Shown piece by piece: positions 50,710 to 59,316 of a stretch of 64,000 nt of DNA. The notes beneath the pieces were generated by a model, which made no database searches, had not been told where the DNA came from, and saw only the letters and a program-made list of their open reading frames with translations. The translations under genes and the position numbers were made by a program. The stretch is from Thermanaerothrix sp034436175 (GTDB lineage Bacteria; Chloroflexota; Anaerolineae; Anaerolineales; Anaerolineaceae). Location: assembly GCA_964427505.1 (NCBI GenBank), contig CAYRUO010000002.1, positions 1-64,000 of the forward strand, in the 5' to 3' direction. Each line of letters starts with the position of its first letter. Positions within the stretch are counted from its first letter, which is position 1.

Positions 50710-51422
50710 TCCATCATCTCCGGTAAAAATTTTTCGCGTAAGTTGTTAAAGTCCACCGTTGCTTGCTCATAGTCATCTGGCCGCCCCAAATCCTGCCAAT
50801 AACCATCAAAAAGGTATCCCACCACTTTCTCGCCTTCCCCCAAAAGCTTGTGCACCAAATTGGGGAAATCCAGATACTTTCCCCGGGGGATGAAATCGAG
50901 CACTCGCGGCTCAAAGACATAAACCCCCATACTGACCTGATAATCATAGGTGGGTTTCTCGATATACCCTACAACCCGTGTTCCGCCATCACACAGGATA
51001 ACCCCGAGGTCAATTTTCACTTTTCTCTGATGCATGGCTATCGTGGCACTCGCACCCATTTCCCTATGATATCGAATCAGATCACGGATGTTCAAATCAG
51101 TAAGTACATCCCCATTCATAACCAAAAAAGTTTCGTTCAAGCCATCAACTAGGGCTAAAGGGCCCGCCGTACCTAAGGGCTGGTCCTCATAACTGTAGCG
51201 TATCTTCAAACCAAAATGACTACCATCCCCAAAAAATGCCCTTAATAACTCGGCAAGATGTCCTACTGTCAAAACGATCTCACCTACACCCGCTCGAGCC
51301 AGTTGGCGTACAATGACTTCCAATATCGGCATTTCCCCGACCGGCATTAATGGTTTAGGGAGAATCTTTGTATAGGGTGCCAAGCGTGTACCTTTGCCGC
51401 CAGCCAAAATGACCGCCTTCAT
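50706..51422 (-). CDS. Sugar-phosphate nucleotidyltransferase
   Basis: 238-residue enzyme that activates a sugar 1-phosphate with a nucleotide triphosphate. The signature VILAGGKGTRLAPYTKILPKPLMPVG at residues 4-29 and FLVMNGDVLTD near 98-108 (metal-binding Asp) are clear. It lacks the C-terminal hexapeptide domain found in GlmU-type enzymes. GGAG lies before the ATG. The specific sugar and base are not evident from the sequence; context suggests a donor for the surface polymer. Confidence 0.88.
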   Translation of the reverse strand: MKAVILAGGKGTRLAPYTKILPKPLMPVGEMPILEVIVRQLARAGVGEIVLTVGHLAELLRAFFGDGSHFGLKIRYSYEDQPLGTAGPLALVDGLNETFLVMNGDVLTDLNIRDLIRYHREMGASATIAMHQRKVKIDLGVILCDGGTRVVGYIEKPTYDYQVSMGVYVFEPRVLDFIPRGKYLDFPNLVHKLLGEGEKVVGYLFDGYWQDLGRPDDYEQATVDFNNLREKFLPEMME

Positions 51423-51477
51423 GCTGTTCTCCTTTCTACCCCAAATTCAATCATTAGACTTGGGAAAAACAATCGCA

Positions 51478-52479
51478 TTAAATTTCGTAACGTCCAGTTC
51501 TAAATCGCCCAAGGTTCGACTTAATCCAGTTAATAGTTTCCCTAAGACCATCACTGAGCGAAACTTTAGGCACCCACCCTAAACGTTCACGCGCTAAACG
51601 GTTATCGGATAACAACCGGACAACCTCAGATTTTTCAGGTCGCAGTCTTTGTTCATCCTGAGCAAGTCGAGCACTACTCCCGATCTGAGCAAGGATCATC
51701 TGGCATAATTCACCAATGCTCACCTCATTACCAGTGCCCAAATTGAAGACTTGCCCTTCCACCCCATCCGCAATTACCGCACGCACGAACCCCTCAACCG
51801 TATCCGTGACATAGGTAAAATCACGGCGAGTCGAAAGATTGCCCAGACGAACACGATCCTGGGTAAGCGCTTGGGTGATTATGGTAGGAATAACAGCCCG
51901 AGCCGATTGCCGCGGGCCATACGTATTGAAAGGCCGTATGGTGATAACTGGTAGATCGTAGGCACGGTAAAAACTCTCGGCCAACATATCCGCCCCGATT
52001 TTGCTCGCAGAATATGGAGATTGCCCTTGCAAAGGATGCCGCTCATCAATGGGCACATATTGCGCCGAACCATACACCTCACTGCTCGATGTATGGATCA
52101 CCCGCTCAACTCCAGCATCACGGGACGCGATCAACACATTAAGCGTCCCCATAAGGTTAACCTGAGCAACTTCGAAAGGATGAAGGTAGGAATAAGGGAT
52201 TGAAATTAAGGCCCCAAGGTGAATAACAATATGGGTTCCAATAACAGCCTGACGCACTGCATCTGGATCCCGCAAATCCCCGAATATGATTTCTAAGGAT
52301 TGTTTTCGTTCGACTGGGAGGACACTCAACCACCCCTCATCACCGCGCGAGGTGTAGCGTACAAAGGCTCTCACATCTGCCCCCAAAGTCTGTAACCGTT
52401 CAACCAAGTGGCTACCGATAAATCCTGCTGCTCCGGTAACCAAAATCTTTTTTCCTGTGAAATCGGTCTCTGTATCCAA
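51478..52479 (-). CDS. NAD-dependent sugar-nucleotide 4,6-dehydratase/epimerase (LegB-like)
   Basis: About 333-residue extended short-chain dehydrogenase. The Rossmann motif ILVTGAAGFIGSHLVERL, catalytic SSSEVYG and YSASKIGADM (YxxxK), and RPFNTYGPRQSARAVIPT are visible. The last segment and VNLMGTLNVL recall LegB-type UDP-GlcNAc 4,6-dehydratases, a fit with the aminotransferase two genes downstream. A frame from TTG at 52542 overlaps the previous gene; the TTG at 52479, six bases after GAGGAG, starts right before the domain and is preferred. Confidence 0.85.
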   Translation of the reverse strand: MDTETDFTGKKILVTGAAGFIGSHLVERLQTLGADVRAFVRYTSRGDEGWLSVLPVERKQSLEIIFGDLRDPDAVRQAVIGTHIVIHLGALISIPYSYLHPFEVAQVNLMGTLNVLIASRDAGVERVIHTSSSEVYGSAQYVPIDERHPLQGQSPYSASKIGADMLAESFYRAYDLPVITIRPFNTYGPRQSARAVIPTIITQALTQDRVRLGNLSTRRDFTYVTDTVEGFVRAVIADGVEGQVFNLGTGNEVSIGELCQMILAQIGSSARLAQDEQRLRPEKSEVVRLLSDNRLARERLGWVPKVSLSDGLRETINWIKSNLGRFRTGRYEI

Positions 52480-52516
52480 AGAACTCTCCTCGGAAGATAA
52501 ATCACAAGCATGCCAT

Positions 52517-54532
52517 CTATTGAGGTCTCGAGTCTGCTGCAATTTTCATGGCCTGAAATGCCCGCTCAAAAACACTTTCCTGCTCTAGAGAACCATCCAG
52601 GCACGCAACGCCCATAACCACGTCAACCCCTAACGGACCACGGTCGGTCCAAACCGGAGCACTACACAAGCGCACCTGCAAGCGTTCGGCCACGAGGTTA
52701 GCTCCCTCAATGGAAGTTTCCGGTAAAAGGATTCCAAAAATTTTCTCGTCCAATCGCCCTATGGCATCAATCTCACGAATATCACGCAAAGCCCGCTCAG
52801 AGATTGCCTTAAGGATCTGGGCAGTAATCGCCGCCGAACGGGTCGCCTCATCCGGCCAGAGATAATCCACCATCATCACAATTAGGGAAAGCGAATTACG
52901 ATACCGCCGTGCCCGTTGCGTTTCCCGGTCGAGCAATCGCATAAAGTGCTGCCGGTTATACGCGCCCGTCAAGCGATCGTAAAGGGTATTTCTAAGCACT
53001 TTTTCAGCCAATTCCTCTCGGCTTTGACCATCAGTAGGAAAGTGAGCCTTTAGGCTATCAAGAACTTCCGGCATTAAGATGAGACGAGCATCTGGTTGCC
53101 GACACAGTGCCAAGATCCTCTCGCTATGTTCCGGACGAATATCGCTGATGGCAAAAAGGATTAGTCCAACATCATACTGCTTTACTAAAGCAGGAATCTG
53201 ATCGGTTCGGCCGATAACGGGCAATCCATCCACTACTGTCCCGATTTTGCGTGGATTATCATCAATCAATCCAACAGGCGTAAACGCTCGAGCCAGATCC
53301 CCATTACGAAGCAACCAAATACCAAACCGGGCTGTTTGCCCTGCACCAACAATCAATACCCGTTCGCCTAAAGTTTTGACCTTATCCCCTCTTACCTGCA
53401 ACCAACGCTCGGCTAAGCCACCGATTAATCGGTTTTGGTACCGAACCGCCACAAAACCGATATAAGCGAACATTCCCGCTGCTACCAGAACAATGGGCGG
53501 CAGTAAAGTTCCGCCGGGTAGAAAGAGGTTGACTAAAAACAGAATCAACGTTACCAACCCCGTTGAAACTGCCAGATCCATCGCTTCGGCGGCGCTTGCG
53601 CGCGACCACTCAACCCGATTTATGCCCGTTAATGCGTTAATCAGGCTAAACATAGTAGCGATAATGAAAGCAATTCCGAGCGATAACTCGATACCCAAAT
53701 CCAATGGGCCGCTCAGCCGCCGCAAAACACCAGCAATACCCACGGCAAAAAATGCCACCACAAAATCGGCAAGAAACCAAATGAAATAACGGTTCAGAAA
53801 GCGCGCTAACGGTCCCCAGTAAAGTAAATGTTCTGGGACGACATAATTCTTAAGGCGGGGAAGCAACACCACCGCCGTCCAGAACAGAACATCAAAATCG
53901 GTCCAGAGACTACGATTCCTCACGTATAACTGATCTAAACGCAGTTTGCTGGGAAGAATGTCCCACAGGTAGCGCTCCATAACGTTGCGAGATTGGAGCA
54001 TCTCTTCTTCATTGCGATACAGAACAGAAGCCGGACTAGTGATCCCCGGTCGCACTGAGAGTATTTCGCGCCGGACTTCTTCCGGCCAGTGGGAAGCAAT
54101 TTCTGGATCTTCTGGCCGCGGGCCGACCAGGCTCATATCCCCCACAAAGACGTTCCACAATTGGGGTAGTTCATTGAGTTTTGTATCTCTCAAGAAACGC
54201 CCCAATGGGGTGATTCTAGGATCGTCCTTGGCTGTAATTCGCGCACCATTAAGTGATGCGGGATTTTCATACATGGTGCGGAACTTTAAGATCTTGAAGA
54301 GGCGTCCGTTCTTTCCCACACGAAGCCCCTTATAAAATATAGGTCCGGGAGAATCGCGTCGAATAACAAATACAACGAGAAAGAAAAAGGGAGCCAGAAG
54401 GATCATCCCCAATGCTGAGACGACAATATCCCTAACTCGCCGCAACCCATCGTCAAAAAAGCGCATCATGGCTGCAAACCAGACTTTAATCTCGGAATCA
54501 CCAGGCTCTCTGGTATAAACAATCTTTTCCAT
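52517..54532 (-). CDS. Phosphoglycosyltransferase fused to membrane/Rossmann regions and a degenerate GGDEF domain
   Basis: About 671 residues from the ATG at 54532 (six bases after GGAGGAAGA; an ATG at 54562 lacks a ribosome site). Order: monotopic phosphoglycosyltransferase domain (about 25-220; FYKGLRVGKNGRLFKILKFRTM, GDMSLVGPRPED), four or so membrane helices (about 235-370), CapD-like nucleotide-binding region (VLIVGAGQTARFG), then a GGDEF-like domain (from LYDRLTGAYNRQHF). The GGDEF motif is replaced by DEKIF (595-599) and the metal Asp pair is broken (MVD), but RxxD (R586-D589) stands exactly five residues upstream, as in inhibitory sites that bind c-di-GMP. The PGT catalytic dyad reads Asn-Glu (N120-E121 in LNELPQ), not Asp-Glu. 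Known WbaP enzymes have the reverse domain order. Confidence 0.85.
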   Translation of the reverse strand: MEKIVYTREPGDSEIKVWFAAMMRFFDDGLRRVRDIVVSALGMILLAPFFFLVVFVIRRDSPGPIFYKGLRVGKNGRLFKILKFRTMYENPASLNGARITAKDDPRITPLGRFLRDTKLNELPQLWNVFVGDMSLVGPRPEDPEIASHWPEEVRREILSVRPGITSPASVLYRNEEEMLQSRNVMERYLWDILPSKLRLDQLYVRNRSLWTDFDVLFWTAVVLLPRLKNYVVPEHLLYWGPLARFLNRYFIWFLADFVVAFFAVGIAGVLRRLSGPLDLGIELSLGIAFIIATMFSLINALTGINRVEWSRASAAEAMDLAVSTGLVTLILFLVNLFLPGGTLLPPIVLVAAGMFAYIGFVAVRYQNRLIGGLAERWLQVRGDKVKTLGERVLIVGAGQTARFGIWLLRNGDLARAFTPVGLIDDNPRKIGTVVDGLPVIGRTDQIPALVKQYDVGLILFAISDIRPEHSERILALCRQPDARLILMPEVLDSLKAHFPTDGQSREELAEKVLRNTLYDRLTGAYNRQHFMRLLDRETQRARRYRNSLSLIVMMVDYLWPDEATRSAAITAQILKAISERALRDIREIDAIGRLDEKIFGILLPETSIEGANLVAERLQVRLCSAPVWTDRGPLGVDVVMGVACLDGSLEQESVFERAFQAMKIAADSRPQ

Positions 54533-54617
54533 ATTCTTCCTCCGCACCCTTGAGGGTTTCATGCCCTAGAAACACCCCTCCAGATCCAGATAAAGCGCCC
54601 TTCAAAACACCACATCC

Positions 54618-55634
54618 TCACATCTTGCCCGTTTTTAAGAATCGCCAACCCAGGGTTAAAAGTCCTGTCCAAAACCCCAAACCATAGGCAATGTGCAAAA
54701 TAGCAAAGGTGAGAGGTAAGCGCAACAGGTGTTCCCAACCATGATGCATGGCAATGCGCAATGACACACCGAGGTTGACTACACCATAAGTCAGGATCAA
54801 TCCCAACAAGAAATAACGCATTGGCACAGTGAACACCGATGAAACTAATCCCACCAGCAGCGCGCCAACGAAAGCAGGCGGAACAAACTGGCGTAGGCTA
54901 AATTGTGCCGGATGTTTTTGCAACACGCGCACCTTGAAAAAACCATACTGAAAATACTGCTTCCAAAGTGCTCTCAAAGAACTTCGGCTGTAATATTTAG
55001 ATCGCACATCGGGAGCAAAGAGCAGTTTTCCTCCCATTGCTCTCAGGCGATAGTTGTATTCGTCATCCTGATTTCTGATCAGGGTTTCGTCAAATGGGCC
55101 TGCTGCTTGAAGCGTGCTCATTCGATAAGCCGGGAAAGGAATTGTATCCACATAGCGATGCACATTGACTCGTACACGAAAGGCCGAATTTCCTACTCCA
55201 AACGGCGAAGACATTGCCAATGCAATGGTTCTGGCAGTGGGCGTTTCACCAATGGTTTCCATCGGTCCCCCAACGCCCACAACAGGCTCTCGCTCTAAAT
55301 ATTCCACGCAACGCCGTACATAATCTGGAGCAATGACACAGTGACCATCCACCCGAACCACGATTTCCCCCTTGGCTTTTGCAATAGCGATATTTAATCC
55401 CACAGGCACTATCTTTCCTGGATTGTCCAACAAACATAAATTGGGAACACATCCCTGTTGTTCGTAAACGTATTCTCGTGTCCCGTCTTCGGACATTCCA
55501 TCTACAATCAGGATTTCCATACATTGTCGAGGGTAATCTTGTGCCAATACTGCCTCTAGACTTTGCTGGATATAATGTCTTTCATTCCTAACCGGCATCA
55601 CAATAGAAACAAACGGGTATTTGTCACCCGCCAT
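54618..55634 (-). CDS. GT2 glycosyltransferase, ExoA/succinoglycan type
   Basis: 338-residue inverting GT-A enzyme with C-terminal membrane helices (about 250-330). Motifs: VSIVMPVRNERHYIQQSL, ILIVDGMSEDGTREYV, VVRVDGHCVIAPDY (DxD-like site) and NQDDEYNYRLRAMG. It resembles ExoA-like enzymes extending lipid-linked repeat units. GGAG precedes the ATG. It lies between CapK-like and initiating-transferase genes in the polysaccharide cluster; the sugar is unknown. Confidence 0.88.
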   Translation of the reverse strand: MAGDKYPFVSIVMPVRNERHYIQQSLEAVLAQDYPRQCMEILIVDGMSEDGTREYVYEQQGCVPNLCLLDNPGKIVPVGLNIAIAKAKGEIVVRVDGHCVIAPDYVRRCVEYLEREPVVGVGGPMETIGETPTARTIALAMSSPFGVGNSAFRVRVNVHRYVDTIPFPAYRMSTLQAAGPFDETLIRNQDDEYNYRLRAMGGKLLFAPDVRSKYYSRSSLRALWKQYFQYGFFKVRVLQKHPAQFSLRQFVPPAFVGALLVGLVSSVFTVPMRYFLLGLILTYGVVNLGVSLRIAMHHGWEHLLRLPLTFAILHIAYGLGFWTGLLTLGWRFLKTGKM

Positions 55635-55664
55635 CTTGTGTTACTCCTTTGGATTTGAATAAGA

Positions 55665-57074
55665 TTACAGGGATAAAGGACTGGAATGATCTAGCAGAGA
55701 AACAATAAAGCGGAACTTACCATTCGGACCACGCGGGATCACGTCAACCTCGACAACATCCACATGCATGTTCTCACCCGATATTTTCTTAATCCGCTTA
55801 ACGAGGACATCAACATCATGATTCGAAAATCCCGCTTCAGGAACTACTCGGATTTCCAAAAGATTTATAGCCTTCTGAATGACCTGGGCCTCACGAATAG
55901 GCAGATCCGCTTTAAACACAACCGCAATAACCGCATCTATGCAACGCCCATCCGGGGATAAAAGCACATCATCCATGCGCCCATTTATTTCAGCTAAGAC
56001 TGGCATTTGTCGCCCACATTCGCATGGTGTTGTATCAGAAGACCATCGCCCTCGGTCACCGATTTCATAGCGGATCAAAGGCATAATTGGATTGAGCAAC
56101 CCCGTTAGGATTAACCTACCGGTTTCGGTTTTATCAACCGGTTTATCCTCTTCGTCTCTTAAAACCTCAATCACTCCTGCATCCGGCCAGATATGCATAT
56201 GACCAAACCTGCACTCACTGGCTGCAGCAACAGTTTCGGACATTCCGTAAGTATCCACCACGCGGCCCCTAAAACCATACGATAGAATAGATCTAATCTC
56301 GGGTAGCAATATTTCAGAGTTTGTAATCACTGCATCTAACTGGGGCAATGGCAAACCTGCTTTCTCAGCCAAGCGAACGATTAACGCCAATGCAAAAGGG
56401 TACCCCAAAAGATAGCGCACACGGTATTTCCACAACGCTTCAACATAAGAGGATATAAAGGTCTCGCTAATGTGGATTGCAGAAAGATAAAGTTGGTTCA
56501 ACCCCGCATTCCAGACCCAAAACGGCGGGTGCTGTTGGGTTACAGGGATGATGGGTTGTGCACCTAAAATGGCCCAACGATCACGGTACGAGAACCCATT
56601 CCACCTTCGAACTCGAGCCTCATAAAGAGCATACCATTGGCGTTCGGTCGCTAAATTGCGCCATATTGTCAGAGGTGTGCCGGTTGTGCCGCTGGTGTGC
56701 TCTTCAATCAACGTGCGAAAATCTGTTCCTTCAACCACAAAAGCCCTAGGGGATTTCCGCAAGGGATCCTTTTTAAGCACCGGCCAGTTTTCTAAGTAAG
56801 CCCAAGACGCCCGATCCCCCTTTTGTCGCCGCTTATTCCAATAGTCGCGGTAATAAGGTACTTGTTTCGCTGCCAGTTCAAGTATTTCGGCTAGATGTGC
56901 CTGTTGCCAGGAACGCCATTCTTCCCAAGACCAACGTTCACGTTCCAGTGCTTCCTCTACTAGACGTTCCGAATCCTTTCCATAGCGCCGGAATCGCAAA
57001 CGGTAACCATGAAGGCTAGCAGCCAAAGACTTCAAGGGATAAGGAAGTTTGTGATAAAGGGATAGCCGATTCAT
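55665..57074 (-). CDS. CapK/PaaK-like adenylate-forming enzyme
   Basis: 469-residue member of the phenylacetate-CoA ligase/CapK branch of AMP-forming enzymes. The ATP-binding motif is HTSGTTGTPLTI near residue 129. Others are VDTYGMSETVAAASECRFG near 275-293, GDRGRWS, and a small Cys site (CECGRQMP). Such genes occur in capsule clusters, where the substrate is not well defined; a carboxylate for polymer decoration is a guess. GAGG precedes the ATG. A glycosyltransferase gene lies 45 bases upstream. Confidence 0.85.
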   Translation of the reverse strand: MNRLSLYHKLPYPLKSLAASLHGYRLRFRRYGKDSERLVEEALERERWSWEEWRSWQQAHLAEILELAAKQVPYYRDYWNKRRQKGDRASWAYLENWPVLKKDPLRKSPRAFVVEGTDFRTLIEEHTSGTTGTPLTIWRNLATERQWYALYEARVRRWNGFSYRDRWAILGAQPIIPVTQQHPPFWVWNAGLNQLYLSAIHISETFISSYVEALWKYRVRYLLGYPFALALIVRLAEKAGLPLPQLDAVITNSEILLPEIRSILSYGFRGRVVDTYGMSETVAAASECRFGHMHIWPDAGVIEVLRDEEDKPVDKTETGRLILTGLLNPIMPLIRYEIGDRGRWSSDTTPCECGRQMPVLAEINGRMDDVLLSPDGRCIDAVIAVVFKADLPIREAQVIQKAINLLEIRVVPEAGFSNHDVDVLVKRIKKISGENMHVDVVEVDVIPRGPNGKFRFIVSLLDHSSPLSL

Positions 57075-57119
57075 CCGTTAACCTCGGTAAAAACGTTACC
57101 GCTTTGAATCACATTAGGA

Positions 57120-58166
57120 TCACATTACGGCCATTTCGCGGAAAAGGTCTTCCCAGTCTGAACGCACCGGTTGCCAATCATACGCTTCTGCCATTTTCCG
57201 CCCCTGCGTTGAAAGCCGAGAGGACAGAGTCGGGTCATTTATCAGCCGAGATACAGCGTAAGCCATTTCGTCAGCGTTGTTATCTTCCACAAGCAAAGCC
57301 GTTTCGCCATCTCGCAACATAAATGGGATGCCACCCACAGAGGTAGCGACGATGGGCAAGCCAAATGCGGCTGCTTCAATGACGCTAACCGGCGTGTTGT
57401 CCACCCGAGTCGTACTGAGATAAATATCGTGGGCGTTAAATTCGTGCTGTTTGATCCCCCTATCCATAAATCCCGTCAAGCGAACATAGGATTCCAAACC
57501 CAATTTACGGATTCGATTCTTGACCACATTGAGCCAACCACGGTCCTGTCCCCCCATGGTTAAGACTATTTCCGGCCAGTGGGATCTAAGACGAGAAACG
57601 ACTTCTATAGCCAGTTCCGGATTGTAGGATTCTTCAAAGGTACGCATCCAAATTAAGCGAGGCAAACAGGTTTCTCGATGACGATATGGATAATCGTACA
57701 AGTTGAGCACATTAGGAATAACACGAACTACAAATCCCATGGTTTCAAAATGGTGGGCTAAATACGGGGATGGCGAAACAATAGCAGCGCCTCGGCCCAA
57801 AACTCGCCGAACCCATTGGGGAAAACGTTGACTAAACTGCGGCAACGCCCCTCCATGAAGCCACATAATGATTGGCTTACCAAGCCGTTGCCCAATAGAG
57901 CTTGCCATATCCGCAATACCAAAACCCGCCCCCGAAAAGACCATGATTAGGAGAATGTCCACTTGTTTTTTCCAGGTAAGCATAGAAATGGCGGTATCCA
58001 GAATACGGTGAACACGATTAACACGCGTTGAGGTAAGATTTACCGAATAACCTGCACGAGCAAAAAAATTCGCCAGAATTTCACCTTGGCTGGTTACCCA
58101 CCCCGGGTTTCCTCCCAGCATAGGGCCCACAAATCCCAAACGAGGATACCTATTTCCAAATAACAT
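57120..58166 (-). CDS. GT4 glycosyltransferase
   Basis: 348-residue retaining GT-B enzyme. Donor-site signature VSVIEAAAFGLPIVATSVGGIPFMLRDGETALLV near residues 267-300 is strong, and the N-terminus has GFVGPMLGGNPGWVTSQGE. It is followed by the CapK-like gene and overlaps none. Its start is four bases from the stop of the upstream glycosyltransferase, with a weak ribosome site. Sugar and acceptor cannot be read from sequence. Confidence 0.88.
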   Translation of the reverse strand: MLFGNRYPRLGFVGPMLGGNPGWVTSQGEILANFFARAGYSVNLTSTRVNRVHRILDTAISMLTWKKQVDILLIMVFSGAGFGIADMASSIGQRLGKPIIMWLHGGALPQFSQRFPQWVRRVLGRGAAIVSPSPYLAHHFETMGFVVRVIPNVLNLYDYPYRHRETCLPRLIWMRTFEESYNPELAIEVVSRLRSHWPEIVLTMGGQDRGWLNVVKNRIRKLGLESYVRLTGFMDRGIKQHEFNAHDIYLSTTRVDNTPVSVIEAAAFGLPIVATSVGGIPFMLRDGETALLVEDNNADEMAYAVSRLINDPTLSSRLSTQGRKMAEAYDWQPVRSDWEDLFREMAVM

Positions 58167-58170
58167 TTTT

Positions 58171-59316
58171 TCACGCTTTCACCAACAAGGCCACTCTTGG
58201 AAGATTTAGGGAATAGGCGATTCGCTGATACAAGTCGAGCACATTTTTCCCCAAATTGGTGTAACTATAAGCGGTTGCCACCATTTGCCGTCCCATTGCC
58301 CCCATGGTTTGGCGCAATTGCGGGTGTTGAGCCAGCCACATCACTTTATCTACAAATGCATCTTCATCTTCTCTTGGGATCACAAATCCATTGATGCCAT
58401 CTTGAATCACTTTTGAGGCATCGCCTGCTGAGGTTGTAACGACGGGTAAACCCGCAGCCATAGCCTCCAACAGACCGTTGGGAAAGCCCTCATGATCTGA
58501 GGTCATCACAAACACATCTATATGAGAAAGAAGAGCAGGAACAGTCTCACAATGGCCCAAAAACTGGACTCCATCGGGAATCAGCCCTAAAGCCATTGCC
58601 TGCCGCTCCAAATGTTGTCGAAGCCCTCCATCACCAGCAATAATCCCCCCAACGGTAGGAATATACTGTCGAACCCGCGATAAGATGCGCAAGAAACGAT
58701 CTAAACGCTTAGCCTCGATCAATCTTGCAACCGTCGCAACCCAAATTCGTCCCTCAGGCAAGCGATAAGAGAAAGGCTGCGCGGCCTGTCGGTCATAGGC
58801 TTGTAAGTCAATTGCGTTAGGTAACACAAAAACCTTAGCAGGATTTAAACCAAATAGAATTGCCCGCTGACGAGCTGTGTACGAGTTGCTCACAATCACA
58901 TGAGGTAATCGCAATAACCAGGGCCCCCAAAAACCGTTAGCGCTCAATTCATAGTCAAGATCACTCCGTAGGCTTCCAATTGCCACTCCCCCGCTAAACC
59001 TTGAAGCAAGTGCAGCATAAAGATTCGTATAAAAGTGTACCGAGTGAATAAAATGCGGTCGAAAATCCCTGAACAGGTTGATCAAAGCAAAGACTCGCAA
59101 GATTGGATGGTCAAATTGTCCAAACCAATCAATTGAGATTCCTTCTTTTTGCAATACTCCCTCATAAGGTTCCCCTCGTGTTAAACAATAAACTCGCACC
59201 TCGATACCGGCTTGGGCTAAGGCTTTCGCCAAATAGACAAGTTGCTTTTCGGCACCCCCGTGCCCCAAAGTGCCGGCAATAATGGCTACACGCAGTTTTT
59301 CTGGGGAGGGGCTCAC
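58171..59316 (-). CDS. GT4 glycosyltransferase
   Basis: 381-residue GT-B enzyme with a clear N-terminal acceptor-domain motif (AGTLGHGGAEKQLVYLAKALA) and C-terminal donor motif (HEGFPNGLLEAMAAGLPVVTT, then DGINGFVIPRED). Start is GTG at 59316, overlapping the stop of the Wzy-like gene (GTGA). It probably adds a sugar to the lipid-linked repeat unit. Confidence 0.9.
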   Translation of the reverse strand: MSPSPEKLRVAIIAGTLGHGGAEKQLVYLAKALAQAGIEVRVYCLTRGEPYEGVLQKEGISIDWFGQFDHPILRVFALINLFRDFRPHFIHSVHFYTNLYAALASRFSGGVAIGSLRSDLDYELSANGFWGPWLLRLPHVIVSNSYTARQRAILFGLNPAKVFVLPNAIDLQAYDRQAAQPFSYRLPEGRIWVATVARLIEAKRLDRFLRILSRVRQYIPTVGGIIAGDGGLRQHLERQAMALGLIPDGVQFLGHCETVPALLSHIDVFVMTSDHEGFPNGLLEAMAAGLPVVTTSAGDASKVIQDGINGFVIPREDEDAFVDKVMWLAQHPQLRQTMGAMGRQMVATAYSYTNLGKNVLDLYQRIAYSLNLPRVALLVKA

